Shown: positions 43,216-52,216 of the stretch, piece by piece
Layout: each line of letters begins with the position of its first letter
Numbering within the stretch: position 1 is the first letter of the stretch
Source of the DNA: Planctomicrobium piriforme
GTDB taxonomy: Bacteria > Planctomycetota > Planctomycetia > Planctomycetales > Planctomycetaceae
Assembly (NCBI GenBank): GCA_945860955.1
Contig: CAMATH010000035.1
Coordinates: forward strand, 1 to 64,000
Reading direction: 5' to 3'
Length of the DNA: 64,000 nucleotides
The notes under the pieces: model-generated
The model's input: the letters and a program-made list of their open reading frames with translations, nothing else
Told to the model about the DNA's origin: nothing
Databases searched by the model: none
Program-made: the position numbers and the translations under genes

Positions 43216-46164
43216 ATGCGGCGTACTGCGCTCCTCCGCCGACGGCTCCCACTGTTTCTGGCCTGTTGCCTGACAGTGGTTGATGCCACAGCCCAGGCTG
43301 CTCCCGATTTCAACCGCGACGTCGCGCCGATTCTGGTGAAGCGCTGCCTCGAATGTCACAACGAGCGCGACAACAACGGCAAACTGGTGCTGACGACCGC
43401 CGAGCAGACGCTCGCGGGAGGGGAGGGGGGGGAAGCGATCGTCCCCGGCATGCCTGACGACAGTCCGCTGCTGACCCGCGTCACCACCGGCCAGATGCCC
43501 CCGCCACGCCGCGGCAAGCCGCAGACTTTGCCTCCCGCCGAACAACGGATCCTCCGCGACTGGATCGCCGACGGGGCCAAATGGCCCGAGAACCGGACAC
43601 TCGACCTGTTTGAATCCACAACCGACGTGCGCGGCGGGCGCGACTGGTGGTCGCTTCAACCGGTACGCCGACCGGACGTTCCCGGCAATGCCGCCAAGTC
43701 CGAAGCGATCGACGCGTTCATTCGCGATTCGCTGTCACGGGAAGAGTTGGAGCCGGCACCACAGGCTGATCGCACAACGCTGATCCGCCGGGTCCATTAC
43801 GATCTTATCGGGCTCCCCCCCACGCACGCCGAAATCGAGACGTTTGTGAACGCTCCGGAGCCGGATGCCTATGAACGGCTGGTTGACCGGCTGCTCGCGT
43901 CGCCCCAGTTTGGTGAACGCTGGGCCCGACTGTGGCTTGATGTGGTGCGATTCGCCGAGACGTGTGGATACGAACGGGACCAGGTGAAGCCGTTCGCCTG
44001 GAAGTACCGCGACTGGGTTGTGAACGCGTTCAATCGGGACAAGCCGTACGACCGGTTCATTCTCGAGCAGATCGCGGGGGATGAACTGGAGGATCGGTCG
44101 GAGGAAAGTGTGGTGGGGACCGGGTTTCTGATGCTGGGAACCTGGAACGACGAACCGAACGATCCGCAGGAATACAAGTATGAGAGGCTGGAAGATCTCG
44201 TGCATTCCACCAGCAGCGCGTTTCTGGCGTTCAGCGTGAAATGCGCCCGCTGCCACGATCACAAATTCGATCCGATCTCGCAGGAGGACTATTACCGGTT
44301 CGCCAACGCGTTCTGGCCCGGCGCGATCGAGCCGCGGGATGGTAAATATCTGGGTGGCCCCAGTCCTGAAGAACTCGGTTTCGCCAACGTTCTGGGCTGG
44401 ACCGACGTGCGGCGGGAACCACCGCCGCTGCACGCGTTCAGGAAGGGTGATCCCAAGCAGCCCCTTGCGGTGGTCGAACCGGGGCATCTGTCGATGCTCC
44501 CCGAACTGGCCAAGACATTTGAGTCGACCGCCGCCGGCGCTCCGACGACCCGCCGACGCCTGCATCTGGCCCGGTGGATCGCCAACAAGTCGAATCCGCT
44601 GACCGCCCGGGTGATGGTCAACCGGCTGTGGCAGCACCATTTCGGGCAGGGTTTGGTTCGCTCGGCCAACGATTTTGGATTCAATGGAGCGGCTCCCACG
44701 CATCCGGAGTTGCTCGACTGGCTCGCTTCGGAATTGATGGACAATGACTGGAAGTTGAAGTCGATTCATCGGCAGATGGTGTTGTCAAAGACCTACCGTC
44801 AGGCCTCGCTGCATCCGCAGCAGCGGAAGTATGCGAATCGGGATTCCGCGAACCGATTCTGGTGGCATGCCGAACGTCGCCGCCGGGATGCCGAGGGGTT
44901 GCGCGACGCGATGCTGGTGTCCGCCGGCGAATTGGATCTCACTCTGGGGGGGCCGAGTTTCAAACCGTCGATTTCCGCCGAAGCGCTGGAGGGACTCTCC
45001 CGCAAATCGGGAGCGTGGCAGGCGTCGCCCTCCCCCGACCAGCGACGACGCAGTCTGTACATCTTCACCCAGCGGAGCCTGCTCCCCCCGCTGATGACGG
45101 TTTTCGACTTTTCGGACACCACATTGCCTTGTGCCCAGCGCGATGTGACCACGGTTGCGCCACAGGCGTTGGCACTGCTCAACAACGAATTCGTCCACGA
45201 GCGAAGCGCGGCGCTGGCTCGCCAAGTGGAGGAGATGACGAAGACGGGGGGAGACCGGGTGGCAGCGGCGTGGCAACTGGCACTGGGTCGCGCCCCGACG
45301 CGGGACGAGGTCACGAAGGCGAATGCCCACTTGGCGCAACAGGCGCGGGCGTTCGCCGACCTGGTGCGCGAATCAGAGCCGGAGAATCCCCCGGAAAAGC
45401 TCCCGGTGACGGAATCGCTGGTATTGCACCTGCGAGCTGACCTGGGCGTGGAGACCGATTCCGACGGGAGACTGACGCGATGGACTGACCAGTCCCCCGC
45501 CGGCCATCATGCGACGCAGCCCGAAGCGGAATCGCGCCCCGCAGTCCTGCGAGATTCGATTCAGGGGCACTCGGCTTTGACGTTTGACGGCAAACGGAGG
45601 TTTTTGAAGCTGGCGGGGCAAATTGTCAAGAATCGAGCCGTGACGATGTTCGCGGTCGCCACCGATCGGGGGGCTGGCGGGCATCGCGAGATTCTGTCGA
45701 ACTGGAATGGAACCGCTGGGAATGCGACCTCGTCGCTGTTTCTCGGAACGACCGCCGACGGACTCGTGCGACTGTCCGATGACTTCGCCCCGGCGGGTCA
45801 GATCGAGCGGCGGGACCAACCATTCGTCCTAACGGCATCAGTCGGTGAATACGATGCCACGGTCTACCAGAACGACCGGGAACTCAAGCGGAAAGGGGCG
45901 CCACTCACACCTCGGAAACTGGAGACCGATTGGGTGATCGGTACCCAGGGGAACATCGACGGCGAATATTGGACCGGCGAGGTCGCCGAGCTAGTGGTGT
46001 TCGACCGCGAATTGACCGAAAAAGAACGGCGAAAGGTGTGGAGTTACCTGTTGGGCCGCTATCGTCCGGTGGAGCCGGTTCGGCCCCCCAATCCAGAGCA
46101 ACTGGCCCTCGCCTCTCTGTGCCACGTGCTGTTGAATACCAATGAGTTTTTGTACGTTGACTGA
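43216..46164 (+). CDS. cytochrome-like DUF1549/DUF1553 protein with embedded LamG-like domain
   Basis: A 982-residue exported protein. In order: a signal peptide (about 1-28), a planctomycete cytochrome C-like domain with C44-L-E-C47-H48, DUF1549 (about 150-350, containing KCARCHDHKFDP), and DUF1553 (from about 435). A concanavalin/LamG-like beta-sandwich (about 735-950; VLHLRADLGVETD to EVAELVVFDRELTEKERRKV) follows, and then the short conserved end of DUF1553, LALASLCHVLLNTNEFLYVD. The LamG-like module therefore sits inside the DUF1553 C-terminal part. The function is unknown; carbohydrate binding is inferred from the module. It stands alone, without a DUF1501 partner. Confidence 0.88.
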   Translation: MRRTALLRRRLPLFLACCLTVVDATAQAAPDFNRDVAPILVKRCLECHNERDNNGKLVLTTAEQTLAGGEGGEAIVPGMPDDSPLLTRVTTGQMPPPRRGKPQTLPPAEQRILRDWIADGAKWPENRTLDLFESTTDVRGGRDWWSLQPVRRPDVPGNAAKSEAIDAFIRDSLSREELEPAPQADRTTLIRRVHYDLIGLPPTHAEIETFVNAPEPDAYERLVDRLLASPQFGERWARLWLDVVRFAETCGYERDQVKPFAWKYRDWVVNAFNRDKPYDRFILEQIAGDELEDRSEESVVGTGFLMLGTWNDEPNDPQEYKYERLEDLVHSTSSAFLAFSVKCARCHDHKFDPISQEDYYRFANAFWPGAIEPRDGKYLGGPSPEELGFANVLGWTDVRREPPPLHAFRKGDPKQPLAVVEPGHLSMLPELAKTFESTAAGAPTTRRRLHLARWIANKSNPLTARVMVNRLWQHHFGQGLVRSANDFGFNGAAPTHPELLDWLASELMDNDWKLKSIHRQMVLSKTYRQASLHPQQRKYANRDSANRFWWHAERRRRDAEGLRDAMLVSAGELDLTLGGPSFKPSISAEALEGLSRKSGAWQASPSPDQRRRSLYIFTQRSLLPPLMTVFDFSDTTLPCAQRDVTTVAPQALALLNNEFVHERSAALARQVEEMTKTGGDRVAAAWQLALGRAPTRDEVTKANAHLAQQARAFADLVRESEPENPPEKLPVTESLVLHLRADLGVETDSDGRLTRWTDQSPAGHHATQPEAESRPAVLRDSIQGHSALTFDGKRRFLKLAGQIVKNRAVTMFAVATDRGAGGHREILSNWNGTAGNATSSLFLGTTADGLVRLSDDFAPAGQIERRDQPFVLTASVGEYDATVYQNDRELKRKGAPLTPRKLETDWVIGTQGNIDGEYWTGEVAELVVFDRELTEKERRKVWSYLLGRYRPVEPVRPPNPEQLALASLCHVLLNTNEFLYVD

Positions 46165-46546
46165 ATTGGCAGATTGGCCGGTCTGCGAGTTCGGGCCGGG
46201 GACATGCCGCGGAGGTCATGGTCGACACCACTCTGAGGGGCAGCAAGTGTCCGTAGCGTGGAATTTATTCCACGCCTCCCCCCATGTGTTTCGCGCGAGC
46301 CGATTCTCTTGGAGTCCTCGGAGTCGCGTTCGGCACCGTGTGGTGAGCAGGACTCGGCCGGCTTGAAGCCGCGTGGAGAATCAAAACCTCGCGACACTCT
46401 CTCAATCGCACCTGCCGCGCGAGATCCCGCGTCGCTGCGGGTCGTAATGCAGCGGAGCCCCCCGGGTTGCCGGTTTGAATTGAGGGCATCCGCGATGCTT
46501 CGCGACCTTTGAGTTGTGGGAAAGTTCCAGGTCAGCGACGCACCCT
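46165..46546. other. intergenic stretch with one short hairpin
   Basis: About 380 bases between convergent genes. It contains a perfect hairpin at 46256-46275; the rest is without recognised features, and the small open frames are not supported. Confidence 0.45.
46256..46275. repeat. short perfect hairpin
   Basis: GCGTGGAAT at 46256-46264 and ATTCCACGC at 46267-46275 are exact reverse complements with a 2-nt spacer. It lies about 90 nt past the end of the DUF1549/DUF1553 gene and has no T-run. Confidence 0.65.
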
Positions 46547-46873
46547 TCACTCGCTCAAAAACCGCCGCGACCAGGCGAACAGCCATTCGGACCACGCCAG
46601 ACTCATCGCGAACAGCTCGACACGCACGTCTTCGGTCATTTCTGACCGGACGGCGATCCATTCCCCAATGAGTTCCAGGAATTCGTCGGTGCCGAGAACG
46701 CCGACGTCGTACGTCTCCCGGAACACCTGGAACAACGGTTCCCGCCACGAAAATGGCGTACCGACTCCCAGAGATTCCAGGTCAACGGGATCGTCCGCTG
46801 CGGGGAAGACCGTGTCAAAAACCGCCAAGACGCGCCTCCGGGCGCGCAGGTCGAGGACTTGCAGAGTATCCAT
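46547..46873 (-). CDS. small hypothetical protein
   Basis: A 108-residue protein starting MDTLQVLDLRARRRVLAVFD, with an acidic middle (EFLELIGEWIAVRSEMTED) and a Trp-rich end (SLAWSEWLFAWSRRFLSE). No signal peptide, membrane helix or known motif is visible. The ATG at 46873 is the natural start; the frame continues upstream without similarity. It is divergent from the PQQ-like propeller gene. Coding status is supported mainly by the well-behaved amino-acid composition. Confidence 0.55.
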   Translation of the reverse strand: MDTLQVLDLRARRRVLAVFDTVFPAADDPVDLESLGVGTPFSWREPLFQVFRETYDVGVLGTDEFLELIGEWIAVRSEMTEDVRVELFAMSLAWSEWLFAWSRRFLSE

Positions 46874-47293
46874 TTCGGAATCGTAGTCGGTGTCGGGCGA
46901 CAAGGGAGTTATCTGTTGGCAATTTGGCGAGAATTCGCGATTGACAACGGATACACAGAAGATGACGACGTGATTCGAGAGGCGAGCGCGTTTCAGAACA
47001 CGGCAGAGAATCGAGCCTCTCCGCACTTGAGAAGCCGATTCTCCCTTCGCGATCCGCCAAGAAACTTGTGGTTGGAAGCACATTCTTCGGATTCCTACCG
47101 CACCACTGCGATCGACGCCGTGTCCGCTTCGGAACCCTCAAGTCACGTTCCTTCCGTCAAAACGCCGCGAGAAATCCGAAACTCACAGATTCCACTCCGA
47201 TTCCCTTCTTCAGTGATTTTCCTCCCGCCGCTCGATACCATCTCCCCAGTGCCTCCCTGTCGCTCCCCGCACACACCTTCCTGGAGAGTCCGA
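46874..47293. other. intergenic region upstream of the first PQQ-like propeller gene
   Basis: About 420 bases between two divergent genes. Both frames that cross it are extensions of the flanking genes without similarity. I see no repeat or strong promoter pair. Confidence 0.35.
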
Positions 47294-48544
47294 ATGCGAT
47301 TCTGGTTGACCCTCGGGTTATTACTTCTCTCAGGAATCTCCACCGCCTTCGCGGGCAACTGGCCCAATTGGCGCGGTCCCAGTCAAAACGGCGTCGCCCC
47401 GGGAAAAGGATTTCCCACATCCTGGAGCAAGACCGAAAACGTCGCCTGGACCGCCGAACTCCCCGGCAAGGGGGCCTCCACTCCCATCGTCTGGAACGAT
47501 CGCGTCTTTCTCACGTGCGGCGTCGAAGGGGACAATGTTGTCCTCTGCTATAATGCCTCGGGAAAACTGCTGTGGAGCCAAAAAGTCGGCAAGGAACGTG
47601 AAGGAAAACACGCCAAAGCGACCGGCTCCAACCCCTCCGCCGCCACAGATGGCAAGCTGGTCTATGTCTATTTCAAGAGTGGCGATCTGGCCGCCCTGGA
47701 CCTGGATGGCAAACCCGTCTGGCAGTGCAACCTGCAACAGAAATTTGGCGAAGACACCCTCTGGTGGGACTTGGGAACCTCTCCAATCCTCACTCGCGAG
47801 CATGTCATTGTCGCGGTCATGCAGTCCGGTCCCTCCTACATCGCCGCCTTTGATAAGCAGACGGGCAAAGACGCCTGGAAAGTCGATCGGAATCTGAACG
47901 CCCCCAGCGAGGCAGCTCAGAGTTATTCCACTCCGATCGTCGTCACCGAAGGAGATCGCCAAACCTTGATCGTTCTTGGCGCCGACCACGTCACCGCCCA
48001 CAACGCCGCGGACGGTGCGGAATTGTGGCGCGTGGGTGGACTCAACCCTTCGGGTAACGGATTCTTCCGGTCGATCTCGTCCCCCGTGGTCAGCGGCGAT
48101 GTGGTCGTCGCCCCCTACGCGCGCGGCTCGACCCTCACCGCCATCAAACTGGGGGGCTCGGGAGACGTCACCAAAAAGAACATCGTCTGGTCGAAAGACA
48201 AACTGGGTGCCGACGTCCCCACTCCCGCCACGCTTGATGGTAAAGTCTACCTCTGCACCGACAAGGGGGAGGTTCACTGTCTGGATGCCGTCAGTGGAAA
48301 GTCGCTCTGGTCGGGCGCGGTCGAAAAAAACCGCGGCGCGTTCAGCGCCTCGCCCGTTGTCGCCGACGGCAAGATCTACATCACTCGTGAAGATGGCAAG
48401 ACGTTCGTGCTGGATCAGGGGAGTGAGTTCAAGACGCTCGCCACCAACGAATTGGATGGGGAATTTGTCGTCGCCACTCCGGTCTTTGTCGATGGCAAAA
48501 TCTACATCCGCACCCGCGAGCGGTTGTATTGCATCGGGAAGTGA
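47294..48544 (+). CDS. secreted PQQ-like beta-propeller protein
   Basis: A 416-residue exported protein with a signal peptide (MRFWLTLGLLLLSGISTAFA, about 1-20) and an eight-bladed-type propeller built from repeats such as DLAALDLDGKPVWQ, IAAFDKQTGKDAWKV and VHCLDAVSGKSLW. The opening NWPNWRGPSQNG is the planctomycete version of the WPxFRGP start of this family. The catalytic residues of quinoprotein dehydrogenases are not evident, so a scaffold or assembly (BamB-like) role is equally likely. It lies 41 nt upstream of two ABC ATPase genes. Confidence 0.85.
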   Translation: MRFWLTLGLLLLSGISTAFAGNWPNWRGPSQNGVAPGKGFPTSWSKTENVAWTAELPGKGASTPIVWNDRVFLTCGVEGDNVVLCYNASGKLLWSQKVGKEREGKHAKATGSNPSAATDGKLVYVYFKSGDLAALDLDGKPVWQCNLQQKFGEDTLWWDLGTSPILTREHVIVAVMQSGPSYIAAFDKQTGKDAWKVDRNLNAPSEAAQSYSTPIVVTEGDRQTLIVLGADHVTAHNAADGAELWRVGGLNPSGNGFFRSISSPVVSGDVVVAPYARGSTLTAIKLGGSGDVTKKNIVWSKDKLGADVPTPATLDGKVYLCTDKGEVHCLDAVSGKSLWSGAVEKNRGAFSASPVVADGKIYITREDGKTFVLDQGSEFKTLATNELDGEFVVATPVFVDGKIYIRTRERLYCIGK

Positions 48545-48585
48545 TCCCGCATCCCCGCCACGGTTCCCTCACCCCATTTCGTCGC

Positions 48586-49581
48586 ATGCCTCCTCTCCTC
48601 GAAGTCGACAACCTTCGGACGTGGTTCCGCACGCCCGCCGGGCCGGCCAAAGCGGTTGATGGTGTCAGCTTCTCGATTGACCCCGGGAAGACGCTCGCAG
48701 TCGTCGGGGAAAGTGGCTGCGGCAAAACGGTCACAGCGCTCAGTATCCTCCAGTTGATTCCGCGTCCTCCTGGTGAATTTGTCTCGGGGGCGATTCGCTT
48801 TGATGGCGTCGACCTGTTGAAGTTGCCGCGCGAAGAGTTGCGGGCAATTCGCGGCGGGAAAATTGGCATGATCTTTCAGGAGCCGGGGACCAGCCTGAAT
48901 CCGGTGTTCACGGTGGGGAATCAGATCGCCGAGGCGATTTCGCTGCACCGCAAAGTTCCCCGGGCGGCGCTGCGGGCGGAGGTGTTGAACTCGTTGAAAG
49001 CGGTCCGCGTCAGTGACCCGGAGCGCCGCATTGATCAATACCCGCATGAAATGTCCGGCGGGATGAAGCAGCGAGTGATGATCGCGATGGCGCTCTCGTG
49101 CAACCCGCGATTACTGATCGCCGACGAACCGACGACCGCGGTCGACGTGACGATTCAGGCCCGGATCCTCGATCTGTTGCGTCAGATGCAGGCCGAGCGC
49201 GGCATGGCGATTCTGCTGATCACGCACGACCTGGGAGTGGTCGCGGAGCTTGCCGACGATGTGGTGGTGATGTACGCCGGCCAGGTGATTGAACGGGCGA
49301 GCGCGCAGGAACTGTTCGCGAATCCGATGCACCCCTACACGCGCGGGCTGTTCGCGAGCTTGCCGCGAATTGACCGGAAGGAACGCCGGCTGCAGGCGAT
49401 TGAAGGCTCCGTACCAGCGGCGACGCACTTTCCGCAGGGGTGCCGGTTTCGCGAACGGTGTCCGCATGCCGGCCCCGAATGTTCGGGCGAACCCCCCTTG
49501 CTGACTCTGAACGATGGTCACGCTGTCGCCTGCTGGAAACACGAGGAGCTGCATGTCCAGCCCGCTGCTGTCGGTGGTTGA
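48586..49581 (+). CDS. oligopeptide/dipeptide-type ABC transporter ATP-binding protein (DppD-like)
   Basis: A 331-residue ATPase. Walker A is GESGCGKTV, the signature is [13 protein letters not shown], Walker B and D-loop are [16 protein letters not shown], and the oligopeptide-family C-terminal extension has the Cys cluster [14 protein letters not shown]. This is the DppD/OppD half of a peptide or nickel importer. The next gene encodes the DppF-like half and overlaps it by 29 nt. No permease or substrate-binding protein is in the window. The ATG at 48586 ([14 protein letters not shown]) is the family-like start. Confidence 0.93.
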   Translation: MPPLLEVDNLRTWFRTPAGPAKAVDGVSFSIDPGKTLAVVGESGCGKTVTALSILQLIPRPPGEFVSGAIRFDGVDLLKLPREELRAIRGGKIGMIFQEPGTSLNPVFTVGNQIAEAISLHRKVPRAALRAEVLNSLKAVRVSDPERRIDQYPHEMSGGMKQRVMIAMALSCNPRLLIADEPTTAVDVTIQARILDLLRQMQAERGMAILLITHDLGVVAELADDVVVMYAGQVIERASAQELFANPMHPYTRGLFASLPRIDRKERRLQAIEGSVPAATHFPQGCRFRERCPHAGPECSGEPPLLTLNDGHAVACWKHEELHVQPAAVGG

Positions 49582-50581
49582 TCTCAAAAAGCACTTTCCG
49601 ATCCGCGCCGGACTGTTCGGCCGTGTGAAGGAATGGGTGCGGGCGGTCGACGGTGTCACCTTTCAAGTCCCCGCCAGTGAAACGCTGGGGCTTGTCGGAG
49701 AGAGCGGCTGTGGCAAGACCACGGTCGGACGTGCGCTGTTGCGTTTGACTCCCGCGACTTCGGGAAGCGTCTTGTTCAATGGCCGCGATGTCCTGACGCT
49801 GCGCGGTCATGAACTGCGACAGACCCGGCGGCGGATGCAGTTGATTTTTCAGGATCCGTATGGATCGCTCAATCCCCGGATGACAATCGAGCAGATCGTG
49901 GGCGAGCCGCTCTGGGTGCATCGGGTGGCGCGGGGATCGGAACTTCGCGACCGGGTCGCCGGCCTGATGAAACAGGTCGGCCTCCGCCCCGAGGCGGCGG
50001 GGCGGTATCCGCATGAATTCTCTGGCGGGCAGCGTCAGAGAATCGGGATCGCGCGGGCGCTGGCACTGGAGCCGGCGTTCATCGTTTGTGATGAACCGAC
50101 CAGCGCTCTCGACGTCAGCATTCGCGCCCAGATCGTCAACCTGCTGCAAGACCTTCAAGCCGAGCGCGGGTTGAGTTATTTGATGATCAGCCATGACCTG
50201 GGTGTCGTGCGGCACATCTCGACATCGGTCGCCGTGATGTATCTGGGGCGGATTGTCGAGCAGGCACCAACCGAGTTGTTGTATGAACATCCTCGGCATC
50301 CCTACACACAGTTATTGCTGGCGGCGATCCCGGTACCGGATCCCGGGCAGCGGGGGCGAAAATTACACACGGCGGCGGTCGCGGCGGGGGACGACGCGGT
50401 CCCTTCGCCTGTCAATCTTCCGCCGGGGTGCCCGTTCCATCCCCGATGCGCGCTGTACCGGGAATTGGGAAGTCCGGAGGAGTGCCACACAAAGCACCCC
50501 GACCTAGTGCCACTCGCCGACGCGCCCGCGCACTTGGTACGGTGTCATTTCTCATCCCGATCGGGGGCGGGGGTGCATTGA
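49553..50581 (+). CDS. oligopeptide/dipeptide-type ABC transporter ATP-binding protein (DppF-like)
   Basis: A 342-residue ATPase with Walker [16 protein letters not shown], signature [15 protein letters not shown], Walker [16 protein letters not shown] and the family C-terminal [12 protein letters not shown] cluster. It pairs with the DppD-like protein encoded immediately upstream, whose last 29 nt overlap its start. A GAGGAG-like site precedes the ATG at 49553. Peptide or metal import is the likely process; the substrate is not readable. Confidence 0.93.
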   Translation: MSSPLLSVVDLKKHFPIRAGLFGRVKEWVRAVDGVTFQVPASETLGLVGESGCGKTTVGRALLRLTPATSGSVLFNGRDVLTLRGHELRQTRRRMQLIFQDPYGSLNPRMTIEQIVGEPLWVHRVARGSELRDRVAGLMKQVGLRPEAAGRYPHEFSGGQRQRIGIARALALEPAFIVCDEPTSALDVSIRAQIVNLLQDLQAERGLSYLMISHDLGVVRHISTSVAVMYLGRIVEQAPTELLYEHPRHPYTQLLLAAIPVPDPGQRGRKLHTAAVAAGDDAVPSPVNLPPGCPFHPRCALYRELGSPEECHTKHPDLVPLADAPAHLVRCHFSSRSGAGVH

Positions 50582-50746
50582 TTCTGGAGGTGGCACGCTC
50601 CCACATTCGGTGGTAGCATGCCGAAGTTCCGCCGCTTTTTGGATTGGGATTCCCGCGAGACTCGCCGCGGCGCTTCCCAATTGAAGAGTGGGCTCTGTTT
50701 CAGCGTCCTGCGCATCGGGACGCGTCCTCTCTTGTGGAGCGGTGTC

Positions 50747-52036
50747 ATGTCCAGCACCGTCACCTGTCACTGCGGCGCTCATTTCGAAATCCCGGATTCA
50801 ACTGTCGAACGACGGGTCAATTGTCCTAAATGCAATTCCGTGATTTTTCTGGCCGCTCCGTCGGAAAAGTCTGACCCGTCGGATGGGTACGGATTGAATG
50901 TCGATCCCTTGGAGGAGGAGCAGGCGGCCAAGCCCAAGGGGCGGAAAGGGAGTCCCGACTGGCTGGAACGCTACGGGGACAGCAAGGAGACGGTTCGCGG
51001 TGACCATTCCAAGACGTTCACGCTGATCGGTGAACTGGCGGGGGTCAACGCCACGCTCGACCCTTTGGGGGCGGCGCTTTTTCTGGCGGTCTCACACTCC
51101 GACGCCGAAACTTCTGTCGCCGCCCTCGCCAAGGTCGCGATCACACGCCACCCCACCTACACCGCCGTCGCGCGAGCGCTGCTGGATTTCGTCGGACCGA
51201 GTGACGCGACGGGTGCCGAACACCTGGTCGAGCTGCTTCTGGAAACAACGGACGAGGGATCCAGTCTGCGGCTGATCCACACCTTGGAACGAATCGGACC
51301 GACGAGCCTCGTGCGGATCGCGACGTTGCTGAAACTCCTGGAGTCTCCGCACGAACAGGCCCGCGGCTGGGTCGTCCAATGCTTCGAGAAAATCGGCCGA
51401 CCGGCCCGGCATGCCGTAGAACCACTGCTCCGTTCAATCAAGGGGGCCACCCATGAAGTGAAAGTCAAAATCCTCGCCGCTCTGGGGGCGATCGGACGTG
51501 ATCCGGCGCGCGTTGTTCCACTGCTCCTCCAGGGGCTGCGTCACGCGGCCGCCGATTTCCGCCAACAGGGGGTGATCGGACTGAAGTCGTTTGGCGACCA
51601 GGCCGCCTCCGCCATTCCCGAATTGAAGGCGCTGATCGCGAAAGAGGTCGATCCAAACGTCCGACAATCCGCAATTGAGACCCTGGCGGTCATCGCCAAA
51701 GCCACCGAGCGTTCCGCTGGCACCCACGCCACGGAACCGGCATCGGTCGGATTGCTGGAGGTGACCTGTCAGTGCGGTAAACACCTCAAAGCCAAACCGG
51801 AACTCGCCGGCAGGAAGGCGAAATGTCCCGCCTGTGGCCAGAACGTGATCCTGCCGACTGAATCCACGGTCCCGCGTGCCGTCGTCCCGGCTTCAGGACC
51901 GCCCCCCACCGACGCCACGGAAAAGGACTGCCCGTGCTGCCTGGCGACAGTCCCTTTGGCCATGGTGATTTGCGTCTCGTGCGGATTCGACTTCCGGACC
52001 GGGAAACTGGTGAAAAAGCCTAAGCACGCGACTTGA
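50747..52036 (+). CDS. HEAT-repeat protein with three zinc-ribbon-like motifs
   Basis: A 429-residue protein. An N-terminal four-Cys ribbon (C7, C9, C26, C29; TCHCGAHFEIP, NCPKCNSVIF) is followed by helical HEAT-like repeats (about 90-330, such as EPLLRSIKGATHEVKVKILA). A second ribbon follows (CQCGKHLKAKPELAG; KCPACGQNVILP) and a third at the end (CPCCLATVPLAM; CVSCGFDFRTGK). Protein-protein or RNA-protein scaffolding is inferred. The ATG at 50747 (MSSTVTCHCG) begins the first ribbon. No partner is obvious nearby. Confidence 0.78.
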   Translation: MSSTVTCHCGAHFEIPDSTVERRVNCPKCNSVIFLAAPSEKSDPSDGYGLNVDPLEEEQAAKPKGRKGSPDWLERYGDSKETVRGDHSKTFTLIGELAGVNATLDPLGAALFLAVSHSDAETSVAALAKVAITRHPTYTAVARALLDFVGPSDATGAEHLVELLLETTDEGSSLRLIHTLERIGPTSLVRIATLLKLLESPHEQARGWVVQCFEKIGRPARHAVEPLLRSIKGATHEVKVKILAALGAIGRDPARVVPLLLQGLRHAAADFRQQGVIGLKSFGDQAASAIPELKALIAKEVDPNVRQSAIETLAVIAKATERSAGTHATEPASVGLLEVTCQCGKHLKAKPELAGRKAKCPACGQNVILPTESTVPRAVVPASGPPPTDATEKDCPCCLATVPLAMVICVSCGFDFRTGKLVKKPKHAT

Positions 52037-52127
52037 TCGAAATCCGGGCGGGTGCGTGTCGCAGTTCATGCATGCCGCAGGTGATGCAGTGGCGGTGCCA
52101 CACGGACGAAGACGAAGTGCTGATGTT

Positions 52128-52184
52128 GAGCCGCGCCCGTTGGGAAGCGGTAGCCGTTGACCGTTTCCTGAAGGGCGCGGCGCG
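52128..52184. repeat. REP-like hairpin, imperfect copy
   Basis: GAGCCGCGCCCGTTGGGAAG on the left and GTTTCCTGAAGGGCGCGGCG on the right form an imperfect stem around GCGGTAGCCGTTGACC. The arms match the perfect element at 5137-5198. It lies in the convergent gap between the HEAT-repeat gene and the gamma-glutamyltransferase gene. Confidence 0.7.
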
Positions 52185-52216
52185 GATCCAAATGCGTGTT
52201 TTCGGCTGTGCCGAGT

